Source: Bradyrhizobium campsiandrae
GTDB taxonomy: Bacteria; Pseudomonadota; Alphaproteobacteria; Rhizobiales; Xanthobacteraceae
Direction of reading: 5' to 3'
Length of the DNA: 53,522 nucleotides
Assembly (NCBI RefSeq): GCF_014529705.1
Contig: NZ_JAANIH010000060.1
Span: 1-53,522 of the forward strand
A model generated the notes under the pieces. The model saw nothing but the letters and a program-made list of their open reading frames with translations, was not told the origin of the DNA and did no database searches. Shown here one piece after another: positions 34,664 to 43,586 of the stretch. How positions within the stretch are numbered: the stretch's first letter is position 1; each line of letters opens with the position of its first letter. A program made the position numbers and the translations under genes.

Positions 34664-35854
34664 CTAATCCTTCTCCGATCGATCAGTTCGGATCCACGAG
34701 CTCGCCTTTCGTCCAAAATACAGCCGCCCATAGAAGGTGAGGCGCTTTATCAGCGACGCAGCCGCAGATCCAACCTCACGTGCCGGAAGGACCTCTCGAC
34801 CGAACTTTAGCCAACTCAACACAAGCGCCAAAGCTACGATCAGAATATTCGCAGCGGAAATAATGGCAGGTGTGGTGAAACCGAGCAACAGGAATGCAAG
34901 GCTTGCAACAAGCGATAGGGCCAAAAGCGGCAAGAACAGCGAGAATGGCAAGACAAGAGCATCGAGTGTCAGGGCGAGCAGACCCGCATTACAGGTTAGT
35001 AATGCTCGCAAAAGATACTTCGGGATGAGGCCCGCAATTACAGATATGTGCCCCTGAATCCAACGCTGTCGCTGAGAATCGGTGCCTTTCTTGGTCATGG
35101 GGAATTCACTCGTGCCCACAACGAAGGGGTAGAAAGCGGGAGCGTGTCCATCGGCCGCGAGGTCCAGGCCGAGCTTGAGATCTTCAACCAGATTTCCGTG
35201 TGCAAGTGGGGCCTTCAAGATCACATGCCATGGGAAAATCATGCCCGTGCCCATCAGCTGTACGGGAAAACCGAGACCGGCTAGCCCCAGAGGGCGCACC
35301 CAATTCCGGATAAGCCAGAAAAATTCAGCAACACGGTGATCGACCGCCGCTTTGCTCGGAGCAACCATCAAAAAGCAAGCCTGGACCGGTCGTTTCGTGC
35401 GCGCGCTCATTTGCTTCAGACGCGGGACCACGTCGTCCTGGACACGGCAGTCGGCATCGACGAACAGGACGAACTCCGGGGGAGCGTCCCGAAGATGGGC
35501 AATTGCGTGGGCCAGCGCATAGCCTTTTCCGATCTTGGAGAGGTCGTTCCGGACGAGAGTTTCGGCGCCGGCATGGGCTGCGACTTCCGCCGTGTCGTCG
35601 GTACAGTTGTCGGCAACCACGAGCAGGCGATCTCCTTCCTGCAGCTGTGGTCGAAGGTCCGACAAAGTTGGAAGCACGCCCACGCTCTCATTATGAGCGG
35701 GAATGACGATCGCAACCGTCCCCGCGCTGCTTGGAGGTCCTGTCCGAAGCAGATCCCGATACGGATTGAGAGCCGCCAGAGTCTCGACGAACAGGACCAG
35801 CGAAGGCACGGCGAGTGCGCTTGCAAAGACGACGAGCAAAATGACGAGCCACAT
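34664..35854 (-). CDS. Processive-type GT2 membrane glycosyltransferase
   Basis: 396 residues from the ATG at 35854. An N-terminal span is followed by a GT-A domain: 'VAIVIPAHNESVGVLPTL', 'VLFVDADCRVQDDVV' (DxD), 'EDLKLGLDLAADGH' and 'SQRQRWIQGH', the QxxRW motif typical of processive synthases. Three or four C-terminal spans complete the fold. The size and motifs resemble NodC/IcaA/PgaC-type N-acetylglucosamine transferases, but the substrate is not proven. Its start is one base after the stop of the polysaccharide deacetylase gene, an arrangement that recalls synthase-deacetylase pairs. Confidence 0.85.
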   Translation of the reverse strand: MWLVILLVVFASALAVPSLVLFVETLAALNPYRDLLRTGPPSSAGTVAIVIPAHNESVGVLPTLSDLRPQLQEGDRLLVVADNCTDDTAEVAAHAGAETLVRNDLSKIGKGYALAHAIAHLRDAPPEFVLFVDADCRVQDDVVPRLKQMSARTKRPVQACFLMVAPSKAAVDHRVAEFFWLIRNWVRPLGLAGLGFPVQLMGTGMIFPWHVILKAPLAHGNLVEDLKLGLDLAADGHAPAFYPFVVGTSEFPMTKKGTDSQRQRWIQGHISVIAGLIPKYLLRALLTCNAGLLALTLDALVLPFSLFLPLLALSLVASLAFLLLGFTTPAIISAANILIVALALVLSWLKFGREVLPAREVGSAAASLIKRLTFYGRLYFGRKASSWIRTDRSEKD

Positions 35855-35855
35855 A

Positions 35856-36806
35856 TCAGACCCGATGGCTTGAAAGGGCGAGCCGGAGCTTGCGGTAAAG
35901 AATCCCCGCGCCGGCACAACGGGTCCGGAATTCGTAGTCTGACATGGCCCGGTCCGGCATCGAGATGCGCGGCAGAGCGAAATGGTCGGTCTTCGAGGTT
36001 GCGAGGCCGGAATGCGTCAAAAACGCGAAGTCGAAACCGGCTTCCTCAAGGAGGCGGCGGGTGGCCGGACTGTGCGTGTTGTTCATTCCGTAAGGATAAG
36101 CGAACGTGCCGATCCGGCCGACGGCTTTGTCCAATATCCGCTTCGTGGTCTGGATTTCATAATCCTGCCGTAGCGGGCTGGCATTGCCGAGATTGATGTG
36201 ACTGACAGAATGGCCGCCGATCGCAACATAGTCGGACGAGATGTCGGCCAATTCAGCGAACGTGCAAGATATTCGAGGTGCGTGGGCGCAAAGCGACGGA
36301 AGGTCGTGTGCCGTCGTTGGGGCAGATCGAATGCGATCAAGAAGCTGGTCGATTTCGCCTGCTGTCCGCTCTTCGCTTTGACCGACGACAAGTTCAATGC
36401 CTGCGACCTTCAGCTTGCGAGCAGGCCCACGGTACCAGTTCAAGTCGGCGATGAGCCGGGCGAGCGCGACCTCGCCGTCGGTTTCGGACGTCTCTTCCTG
36501 GGCGCACCAGCCGACGCAGGCGAATATTGCGATCGGAATCGAGAACGCGCGGAAGATGTCGAGGATGTCGAGGATTTCGACCTTGGCATCGTCGATCGTG
36601 ACGAGCACCGCACCCTCCGGCAAGCCACGTGCACTCAAGCCCTTTTCCGCTTCACCGAGCCGCAATGGCTTGAATGTTCTGGAGAGCCAGTCGCACTGGC
36701 GTTTGAGTCTGTCGCGTGCGAACTCACGCGTTTCTCCCTCAAAGAAGAACCGGTGAAAAAGCAAGGTCCTTAGGCCGTTCCCGAGAGAATAGAGCGATTG
36801 AGCCAC
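35856..36806 (-). CDS. Polysaccharide deacetylase (NodB-like)
   Basis: 316 residues without an obvious signal peptide, so probably cytoplasmic or membrane-associated. NodB motif 1 is 'VLVTIDDAK' (Asp72, Asp73; the usual Gly after the second Asp is Ala). Motif 2 is 'GGHSVSH', giving the two metal-binding histidines. Motif 3 is 'FAYPYG'. A long insert (about 100-185) separates motifs 1 and 2. The three metal ligands are present, so activity is plausible. Substrate unknown; the coupled GT2 gene suggests removal of acetyl groups from, or cleavage of, its polysaccharide. Confidence 0.85.
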   Translation of the reverse strand: MAQSLYSLGNGLRTLLFHRFFFEGETREFARDRLKRQCDWLSRTFKPLRLGEAEKGLSARGLPEGAVLVTIDDAKVEILDILDIFRAFSIPIAIFACVGWCAQEETSETDGEVALARLIADLNWYRGPARKLKVAGIELVVGQSEERTAGEIDQLLDRIRSAPTTAHDLPSLCAHAPRISCTFAELADISSDYVAIGGHSVSHINLGNASPLRQDYEIQTTKRILDKAVGRIGTFAYPYGMNNTHSPATRRLLEEAGFDFAFLTHSGLATSKTDHFALPRISMPDRAMSDYEFRTRCAGAGILYRKLRLALSSHRV

Positions 36807-36938
36807 GAGCTTGATCCCGGATCAGCGAAGAATTCAGCCCAGGCAGTTCTGAGTTGGGCTCTTGCTGATCAAGTCAGAGGTTGTTCGATAACGCTTTTGC
36901 GGTGAGACGAAACGCTGCCAGATTAATTGAAAAAGGTG

Positions 36939-38003
36939 CTAGCCGAGCCCAATGCGCTCCTGCTTGTAGCCACGCTCCAGGATCGCGTTCCACCATGCAC
37001 GGTGTTCCAGATACCAGCCTACGGTCTTCGTCAGGCCGCTCTCGAAGGTTTCCCTGGCCTTCCAGCCCAACTGGCTCTCGATTTTCGTCGCGTCTATGGC
37101 GTACCGCTGGTCGTGGCCGGGCCTGTCCTTGACGAAAGTGATGAGGCGCCTTCGGGGGCCGTCGCTCCGGGGGATCATCTGGTCGAGCAGGTCGCATATG
37201 GACTCGACGACGTGAAGGTTCGAACGTTCGTTGCGACCACCGACATTGTAGGTTTCTCCGATCCGGCCCTGCTCGAGAGCAAGGCTCAACGCCTCGGCAT
37301 GATCTTCGACAAACAGCCAATCGCGCACGTTTTGCCCGTCGCCGTAGACCGGCAATGTCTCGCCTGCGAGACCCTTGATGATCATGTGAGGGATCAGCTT
37401 TTCAGGAAAGTGATAGGGGCCGTAATTGTTCGAGCAATTGGTGACGAGCGTCGGCAGTCCATAGGTTTCGTGCCAGGCCCGCACCAGGTGGTCCGACGAG
37501 GCCTTGCTGGCCGAGTAGGGCGAATTGGGCGCATACGCGGTCTGTTCCGAAAAATAGCCGTCAACGCCCAGCGACCCGAACACTTCGTCTGTCGACACGT
37601 GCAGGAAGCGAAACCGGGCGCTCCGCTCCGGAGCTAGCGATCGCCAATGGCGGAGGGCTTCCTGCAGCAAGGTAAACGTGCCGAGGATGTTGGTCTTGAT
37701 GAATTCCGCGGGACCGTCGATCGATCGATCGACGTGGCTTTCGGCGGCGAGATGCATGACCGCGTCGGGCCGGTATTTCTCGAAGAGCACACGCATCGGC
37801 TCGGCTTCGCAGATGCATTGTCGCTCGAAGGCGTAACGCGAATTTTCGGTCGCGCCCGGCAGCGAATCGAGATTGGCGGCATAGGTCAGCTTGTCGATGT
37901 TGACGACGCGCGCGCCGGTGTCGCGCAAGAGATGGCGGATGACGGCCGATCCGATGAAGCCCGCGCCGCCCGTGACGAAGATCGTAGCTCCGGAAAACCG
38001 CAC
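36939..38003 (-). CDS. rmlB: dTDP-glucose 4,6-dehydratase
   Basis: Converts dTDP-glucose to dTDP-4-keto-6-deoxyglucose. About 354 residues from a GTG at 38003 that has AAGGAA seven bases upstream; this puts the Rossmann motif 'IFVTGGAGFIGSAVI' at residue 8, as in RmlB. Other signatures are 'NIDKLTYAANLDSL', 'MHLAAESHVDRSIDGP', 'HVSTDEVFG', the catalytic 'YSASKASSDHLVRA' (Tyr-x3-Lys) and 'VTNCSNNYGPYHFPEKLIP'. The gene starts 17 bases after the rmlA stop. No rmlC or rmlD follows. Confidence 0.95.
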   Translation of the reverse strand: MRFSGATIFVTGGAGFIGSAVIRHLLRDTGARVVNIDKLTYAANLDSLPGATENSRYAFERQCICEAEPMRVLFEKYRPDAVMHLAAESHVDRSIDGPAEFIKTNILGTFTLLQEALRHWRSLAPERSARFRFLHVSTDEVFGSLGVDGYFSEQTAYAPNSPYSASKASSDHLVRAWHETYGLPTLVTNCSNNYGPYHFPEKLIPHMIIKGLAGETLPVYGDGQNVRDWLFVEDHAEALSLALEQGRIGETYNVGGRNERSNLHVVESICDLLDQMIPRSDGPRRRLITFVKDRPGHDQRYAIDATKIESQLGWKARETFESGLTKTVGWYLEHRAWWNAILERGYKQERIGLG

Positions 38004-38019
38004 CTGAAAATTCCTTGGG

Positions 38020-38904
38020 CTAAAACGGTCCCTGGCCGAACGACCGGGCAACCGACTTCAAATATTCACCATAGCTACTCTTGGCGGTCTTTTCGGCGAC
38101 CTTGTTGAACGCGTCCAGCGAAATATAGCCTTTCCGAAGCGCGATTTCCTCGGGGCAGGCGATGCGCATGCCCTGCCGCTGCTCCAGGATCTGCACGAAG
38201 TGGCTGGCCTCGACCAATGAGGCGTGCGTGCCGGTGTCGAGCCAGGCGAAGCCGCGGCCGAGCACCTCGACGAAGAGATCGCCGCGTTCGAGATAGGCGT
38301 TGTTGACGTCCGTGATCTCGATCTCGCCGCGCGCGGACGGGCGGACATTGGCGGCGATGTCGAGCACGTCGTTGTCGTAGAAATAGAGCCCCGTCACGGC
38401 TACGTTCGACTTCGGTGCCTTCGGCTTCTCCTCGATCGAGAGCGCCTTGCCCGCGCCGTCGAATGCGATGACGCCGTATTGCTCGGGCGACTGGACGACG
38501 TAGCCGAACACGGTCGCGCCGCTCCGGCGTGCGGCGGCCTTGGCGAGCATCTCGGGCAGGCCGTGGCCGTAGAAGATGTTGTCGCCGAGGATCAGCGCCA
38601 CGGCATCGTCGCCGACGAAGTCGCGGCCGACGATGAAGGCGTCGGCGAGGCCGCGCGGGGTGTCCTGCGTCGCGTAGGACAGCGTCAGGCCGAAATCCGC
38701 GCCGTCGCCGAGCAACCGCTGAAACAGCGGCTTGTCGGGCGCCGTCGTGATGATCAGGATCTCGCGGATTCCCGCCAGCATCAGGGTCGACAGCGGATAA
38801 TAGATCATCGGCTTGTCGAACACCGGCAGCAGCTGCTTGGAGACCACCGTCGTGACCGGATAGAGCCGTGAGCCGGTCCCGCCGGCAAGAATGATCCCTT
38901 TCAT
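38020..38904 (-). CDS. rmlA: Glucose-1-phosphate thymidylyltransferase
   Basis: 294 residues from the ATG at 38904, the usual RmlA length. The N-terminus 'MKGIILAGGTGSRLYPVT' is the nucleotide-binding loop; 'KQLLPVFDKPMIYYPLSTLM', 'ALILGDNIFYGHG', 'GVIAFDGAGKALSIEEKP' and 'AWLDTGTHASLVEA' follow. It makes dTDP-glucose from dTTP and glucose-1-phosphate. It is the first gene of an rmlA-rmlB pair; dTDP-rhamnose would need rmlC and rmlD from elsewhere. Confidence 0.95.
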   Translation of the reverse strand: MKGIILAGGTGSRLYPVTTVVSKQLLPVFDKPMIYYPLSTLMLAGIREILIITTAPDKPLFQRLLGDGADFGLTLSYATQDTPRGLADAFIVGRDFVGDDAVALILGDNIFYGHGLPEMLAKAAARRSGATVFGYVVQSPEQYGVIAFDGAGKALSIEEKPKAPKSNVAVTGLYFYDNDVLDIAANVRPSARGEIEITDVNNAYLERGDLFVEVLGRGFAWLDTGTHASLVEASHFVQILEQRQGMRIACPEEIALRKGYISLDAFNKVAEKTAKSSYGEYLKSVARSFGQGPF

Positions 38905-39003
38905 GGCCCCTCGCCGGTTTACCGGGCGTAAACTATCAAACGGTGTGCGACGCACAAGCTCGGCATCTCGACACGGTAAATGGCGCTTGCGGGCGCGTGC
39001 GCG

Positions 39004-39987
39004 CTACGTCCGGCCCGTCGGCGCCTGGACGACGGGAACGCGAAAACCCTTGGCGAAGACGCTGTGCTGAAAATAGTCGCCCAGCACGTGCGGAATCATC
39101 TGCTGCTTGCGGCCGCTGAGGACATTCCTCAACCCGAACAGCGCAAGCCCCGCCAGCGCGGCGCCGTCGACCAGGGCCGCATACGCAGCGCCGTGGTTCT
39201 TCAGGAAATAGCGCCGCCGCGCCTCGAGCATGTAGGCCGGCAGGCGCCGCGGCGTCTTGTTCACGCCGGTCGACTGCCCGACCAGGTGGACGACGCGGCT
39301 CGCCGGCACGTACCAGGTGGCCCAGCCCTTCTTGCGGGCGTTGAAGCAGAAGTCGATGTCGTCGAAATAGGTGAAATAGCCCTCGTCCAGCAGGCCGATA
39401 TCGGCGAACACCTGCCGCCGCACCATCATGCTGGCGCCGGCGACCCAATCGGTCGCGACGGGTGCGTCCACCACGGGCGGCGCGACGGTCCAGCGGCTCA
39501 GCAGCCGGCTGACGAGGCCGAGCCGCAGCGAACCTTCGAACTCGCTCAAGGCCGACTGGAAGCGGAAGGCGGAGCGCTGCGGCGTGCCGTCGGGGTCTTC
39601 CAGGCGGCTGCCGGCGATGCCGACGTCGGGGTGCTGCGCCATGAAGTCGACCAGCGCCTTGATCGCGCCCGGCCGGACCACGGTGTCGGGGTTGAGCAGC
39701 AGCACATAGTCCGGCGGCTCGGCCGCCTCCAGCGCGGGGCGGATCAGCACATTGTTGCCGCCGCAAAAGCCGAGATTGACGGAACTCGCCAGCAGCGAGC
39801 ACCAGCTGCCCCAGCCGTTGGTTTCGATCGCCTGGCGGATCGTCGCCGCCTGGTCCTCGCCGCTGCCGTTCTCGCACACGGCGACGCGGCTGCCGGGCAG
39901 GCCGGCGATCTCGTCCCGGAGGGAGCGCAGGCAGTCGACGGCGAGCGCGGCGACGCGGAAGTTAACGATGACGATCAACAGGCGCAT
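39004..39987 (-). CDS. GT2 glycosyltransferase, rhamnosyltransferase-like
   Basis: 327 residues from the ATG at 39987. The GT-A domain has 'MRLLIVIVNFRVAALAVDCL', 'VCENGSGEDQ', 'NLGFCGGNNVLIRPALE', 'VLLLNPDTVVRPG' and 'WVAGASMMVRRQVFADIGL' followed by 'FTYFDDIDFCFNARKKGW'. This pattern is typical of WbbL-type rhamnosyltransferases, and the nearby rmlAB pair fits. A C-terminal helix is possibly membrane-associated. Very high GC, unlike the block to the right. An upstream in-frame extension to 40218 is rejected because the family starts at 'MRLLIV'. Confidence 0.85.
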   Translation of the reverse strand: MRLLIVIVNFRVAALAVDCLRSLRDEIAGLPGSRVAVCENGSGEDQAATIRQAIETNGWGSWCSLLASSVNLGFCGGNNVLIRPALEAAEPPDYVLLLNPDTVVRPGAIKALVDFMAQHPDVGIAGSRLEDPDGTPQRSAFRFQSALSEFEGSLRLGLVSRLLSRWTVAPPVVDAPVATDWVAGASMMVRRQVFADIGLLDEGYFTYFDDIDFCFNARKKGWATWYVPASRVVHLVGQSTGVNKTPRRLPAYMLEARRRYFLKNHGAAYAALVDGAALAGLALFGLRNVLSGRKQQMIPHVLGDYFQHSVFAKGFRVPVVQAPTGRT

Positions 39988-40460
39988 GAAGGAGGTGCTT
40001 TTCGAAATATCTTGCCGCGCGAGGCGTTGCGGGTGGAGGCGCGCAATGTCGCAAATTGAAAGGGAAAGCCTGTCCGGAAAACCCGGTGTCCTGATTTTCA
40101 GGATTATCCCATGGCGCCATGGCCAGCAATGGCGAGCCGCGACCGCCCGTCGCGTTCTGCGCGGATGATCGGTTAACAGGTAAATGACGGGGCCGTTGCG
40201 AGGACGGGCCACGGGCATGGATGCGTGTCGGTATCGGTGTTGGCAGGATTGAAGTTAAGCGCAGGTTTACAAGTGACGGTCAGCGCGGGGCTCGCGGGAA
40301 CCTGAAATTGACCTTTCCGCGGGCAAGTTCCACGCATCAACCCTTTGGTCACGGGTCGCCCAACAGGATCGCAGGACGAATTCGAAGGATTTCCTGGCCT
40401 CTCTCGCGCTTGAATTCTTCTGTTAGCTGGATTTAATTTCTCTAACCCTTGGACCCCATC
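39988..40460. other. Intergenic region at the GC boundary
   Basis: About 470 bases between the GT2 gene and the Tat-exported protein gene. Left half GC-rich, right half AT-richer ('tgttagctggatttaatttc' just before the start). Small frames here have no convincing composition. It probably contains promoters in both directions. Confidence 0.3.
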
Positions 40461-42518
40461 ATGACGACCAGAATGGACCGCAGAACATTCCTTCAGGGAA
40501 CGAGCATTGCCGCCCTGTGCACCGCTGTGCCCAGCGAACTGTTTGGGGTTGCCGACGCCGCCCCTGCGCCGCTCGCGGCCGCTGCGAGCATGACCACGAC
40601 CTCAGCTCTGGGTTCGCTGGTCGCTGCAAAGTTCAATGGCGGTCGGACGCAAATCAATCTGAATTTCCTTCAGACGGGTGGCGACTTTCCATTTCTGAAT
40701 GTCCTAAAAACGGCGCAAAGCTGGGGACTGATCGACAATAGTGGTTGGCCGGAACCGAGTACACTCGACAGCGACGGCTACCCGACTGTCATCACCAACA
40801 AAGGCGTGTACACCGTGTGCTTCGTGCCCTCGCAGGCGGTGCGCCCGGGGAATTACGTCATTACCTGGAATGGCAATGGTACAATCTATTGTGGCATGAA
40901 CAACACGCCCGTTAGCGGCAGCAAAACCAGTACCAACGGCAGCGGTCGCTATGTGTTCTCGACGACAGATTCACGGTTCGTCATCGGCATTTCTGCCATA
41001 GGCAGCCCGCGCATTTCCAACTTGCAGGTATTTCATGTTGGAGACGAAGCGGCGCTCAAGGCAGGCCAAGTGTTCGGCGTCAAGTTTAAGCAGCGGCTGC
41101 TGGAAGCCAATTTTGGCGTAGTTCGTTTCCTCAATTGGCAATGTGCTAACACCACAAACGTAACGACGTGGGCGACGCGAAAGCCTCTGTCATATGTATT
41201 CTATGCAGGTCACGAATTCCGGCCTAGTCTATATGCAGGCCAAACAACGAATGTTGGGACGGCTTACTCGGCTAGTCTGCCGAACTTCAAGCTCGTCGAT
41301 AAGGCCACTGTCATCGTAAAATTCAACGCCAGCAACACCGGTCCATGCACCTTGAACGTGAATGGAACAGGTCCTGTAAACATTCTTGCCGAGAACGCTT
41401 CTCCACTAGGCACTTACACAAGTATCGTTGGCGGAAGTTGGCAGAGTTTCGCTACGCTAGTCTACGACGCCGATCTGAAAGCCTGGATAAAGCATGGTGG
41501 CGATGTCGCCTATAACGGTATGGGTCTGAACAACGGATGTCCTCCAGAGTTGATGGTCCGGCTTTGCGCTGAGATTGGTGCGCACCCTTACTTCGTGACA
41601 CCGCATCTAGCAATTGATCCAGCAACAGACTACATGACAAGCTTGGCCGCCTATTGCCGCGACAATGCGCCGTTATGGATGATTCCTCGCTTCGAGGGAC
41701 CGAATGAGTTGTGGAATACAGCCGCGGGATTTTTCCAGACGGGGTATGCGAAAGCCAAGGCATCCTCGTATGGCTGGGGCCAAGACTACCACAACTGGTA
41801 CGGTAAAATCCTGTCTGTTCTTGGGCAGGCGGTTAGCACAACGTACGCAGGTAACCGCGCGAAATATCAGGTGCTATGCGGCGTCCAGACGCCCATTGGG
41901 CAAACGGCTTCCGGTACGGCGACTAGCAACGATCGCCTCGCCTCGACTAAATTCTTGGCTCAGACTGCCCCTGTCCAGGCACCTTATACTAAATCGTCCG
42001 CGTCCAAGTGGGTCACACACGTAAGTATTGCCATCTACTACAATCCGAATGAACAGGGCACCTCCCAAGAAGTGGCAGATGCCGCTAACTTCGCTGCCGC
42101 AGTTGCCGCCAACGATACTGTAATGCAGGCAAACATCGCGTTCGCCTACGCTGGCACAGCTCAAATCTCATTACCTTATGCTGCAAAGGTCTACGCGCAA
42201 TGGAAGGCTTGGGCCAAGGGGTTTGGTGTCCAAAAGATGTGCGCTTATGAGGGCGGTTATTCGCCGGACCTCAACTCGACTGCGCAGATCAACGCATTGC
42301 GTGCAGCGTCGAAGCAAGCTCCTAGTCTGACAAACTTTACACTGACGAACTACAACTCGTTTGTCGGGTTGACCGATTCAGGCTTCACCGCCGAATTCCC
42401 GTCTTGCTTTCAGTTCTCTGGTATGGCGACTTCGAAGAACGCCTGGGCAGTTCTGGAGGATATCTATCAGGCGAGTTCTCCTCAGTGGCAGGCCATCGTG
42501 TCCTTCAACCATTCATGA
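40461..42518 (+). CDS. Tat-exported putative clan GH-A glycoside hydrolase with inserted beta module
   Basis: 685 residues from the ATG at 40461 (numbers below include four residues from an upstream TTG). The N-terminus has a twin-arginine signal, 'MDRRTFLQGTSIAALC', with processing after about residue 38 ('VADAA'). About 50-200 include a beta-rich segment. Barrel-like parts are 'NFGVVRFLNWQ' and 'MVRLCAEIGAHPYFVTPHLA'; 'WMIPRFEGPNELWN' carries the Asn-Glu pair (Glu420) and 'KMCAYEGGYSP' the second Glu (Glu601), placed as acid/base and nucleophile in clan GH-A. Residues about 275-350 ('ATVIVKFNASNTGPCTLNVN' and 'FATLVYDADLKAWIKHG') look like a phage tail-fibre beta module. It is probably a periplasmic or secreted polysaccharide hydrolase. 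Family and catalytic roles are inferred. Confidence 0.65.
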   Translation: MTTRMDRRTFLQGTSIAALCTAVPSELFGVADAAPAPLAAAASMTTTSALGSLVAAKFNGGRTQINLNFLQTGGDFPFLNVLKTAQSWGLIDNSGWPEPSTLDSDGYPTVITNKGVYTVCFVPSQAVRPGNYVITWNGNGTIYCGMNNTPVSGSKTSTNGSGRYVFSTTDSRFVIGISAIGSPRISNLQVFHVGDEAALKAGQVFGVKFKQRLLEANFGVVRFLNWQCANTTNVTTWATRKPLSYVFYAGHEFRPSLYAGQTTNVGTAYSASLPNFKLVDKATVIVKFNASNTGPCTLNVNGTGPVNILAENASPLGTYTSIVGGSWQSFATLVYDADLKAWIKHGGDVAYNGMGLNNGCPPELMVRLCAEIGAHPYFVTPHLAIDPATDYMTSLAAYCRDNAPLWMIPRFEGPNELWNTAAGFFQTGYAKAKASSYGWGQDYHNWYGKILSVLGQAVSTTYAGNRAKYQVLCGVQTPIGQTASGTATSNDRLASTKFLAQTAPVQAPYTKSSASKWVTHVSIAIYYNPNEQGTSQEVADAANFAAAVAANDTVMQANIAFAYAGTAQISLPYAAKVYAQWKAWAKGFGVQKMCAYEGGYSPDLNSTAQINALRAASKQAPSLTNFTLTNYNSFVGLTDSGFTAEFPSCFQFSGMATSKNAWAVLEDIYQASSPQWQAIVSFNHS

Positions 42519-42552
42519 GCAACCGATAATCGTCGGGGACTGACGCGCAGCT

Positions 42553-42579
42553 GACGTCCTAGGAGCCATCCTGGACGTC
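42553..42579. terminator. Strong hairpin between convergent genes
   Basis: GACGTCC-T-AGGA pairs with TCCT-GGACGTC around a GCCA loop, an 11-bp stem with one bulged base. It starts 34 bases after the hydrolase stop and ends 7 bases before the GT2 stop on the other strand, so it could serve both. There is no T-run. Confidence 0.5.
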
Positions 42580-42586
42580 TCGCGGT

Positions 42587-43549
42587 TCAGCGTCGAGCGA
42601 ACGAAGTTAGGACGGTCTTCCACACGAGCGCTAGTGCGCTTCGCCACGTGCTTAAGGATTCTGGCCTGACCAGAACGGCCCTCGCAATCGTTAGCAACGA
42701 TTTGAACCGTAGGCTTTGTTCGAACTCCGCCCAAGCTCTACTCAGAAGCAGCCCTTGAATGTGGTGCTTGTAATCATCTAAGGCGGGGGAGGTAGCCAGA
42801 CCGGGAGCTTCGGGCGCTATTCCTACTTCGATCGCATCGCGCCCATACGCGCGGCGCTCAATTGCGAGCTCTCTAGCGAGTTCCTCGAAGAAGAGGCGTT
42901 GTTTAGTCGCTTGCACGTGCGTCACGGACGTGCCGTGGATGCGATAAAGGTACCAATTTTCGGGCAAATACGCGACTCGCCCATGAGTTGCGAACCTAAA
43001 TTGGAAATCAAGATCTTCCGCAGTTTTGAAATATTCTCTGAAGCCGATGAGCTTCTTGACAGCATTTGCCCGCATCCCGAATGTGCAAAGATGCGTGCGT
43101 GATACGCCTCCCCGCAATTCATCGGTGATCTCCGCCTCACGGTCCCCACAAGGCATGCTCCTAATCAATCTTGCTCGTTCGTTGATCGTCGAATAGCTTC
43201 CGCATACTGCATCGAATTCAGGATTTGCTGCCAGCCAATCTACTTGCGATCTAATCCTGCCGACTGGATACAAGTCATCCGCATCACATCGCATAATGAT
43301 GTCCCCGCGAGCAGCGGCGAGCCCAGTGTTGAGTGTCGCTGAGATTCCCCGCCCAGAACTTGGGATGAGGCGGACCCTTGGATCGGCGACGGCAGCTACA
43401 ATGCTAGCCGATTTGTCAGTCGAATGATCATTAACGACAATCACTTCGATTGAGACGTGTTGTTCAGTAAGAAGAGAGGTAAGAGTTTCTAGGATGTACC
43501 GTTCGGCGTTGTGAAGAGGCACCAATATGCTGGCGGTTGGCACTGGCAT
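42587..43549 (-). CDS. GT2 glycosyltransferase
   Basis: 320 residues. GT-A features: 'ASILVPLHNAERYILETL', 'VIVVNDHSTDKSASIV', 'IIMRCDADDLYPVGRI' (DxD-type), and 'FKTAEDLDFQFRF', the ED motif used for acid/base catalysis. It should be a soluble or peripheral inverting transferase adding one sugar of the repeat unit. It lies in the lower-GC block, 37 bases downstream of a second GT2 gene on the same strand. Confidence 0.88.
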   Translation of the reverse strand: MPVPTASILVPLHNAERYILETLTSLLTEQHVSIEVIVVNDHSTDKSASIVAAVADPRVRLIPSSGRGISATLNTGLAAARGDIIMRCDADDLYPVGRIRSQVDWLAANPEFDAVCGSYSTINERARLIRSMPCGDREAEITDELRGGVSRTHLCTFGMRANAVKKLIGFREYFKTAEDLDFQFRFATHGRVAYLPENWYLYRIHGTSVTHVQATKQRLFFEELARELAIERRAYGRDAIEVGIAPEAPGLATSPALDDYKHHIQGLLLSRAWAEFEQSLRFKSLLTIARAVLVRPESLSTWRSALALVWKTVLTSFARR

Positions 43550-43586
43550 CTTGTGACTTTCGATCTCCAGATTCGACGAACTCGAA

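Noticed and set aside
35336..36196. Open frame on the plus strand across the GT2 and deacetylase genes
   Set aside because: Overlaps two well-supported genes on the other strand; sequence lacks any domain.
35856..36806. Possible loss of activity in the deacetylase because TFDDG reads TIDDA
   Set aside because: Both aspartates and both histidines are present; only the following glycine is changed, so inactivation cannot be claimed.
38980..40059. 359-codon plus-strand frame opposite the GT2 gene
   Set aside because: Shadow frame of very high-GC coding DNA; Gln/Arg/Ala-rich, no ribosome site.
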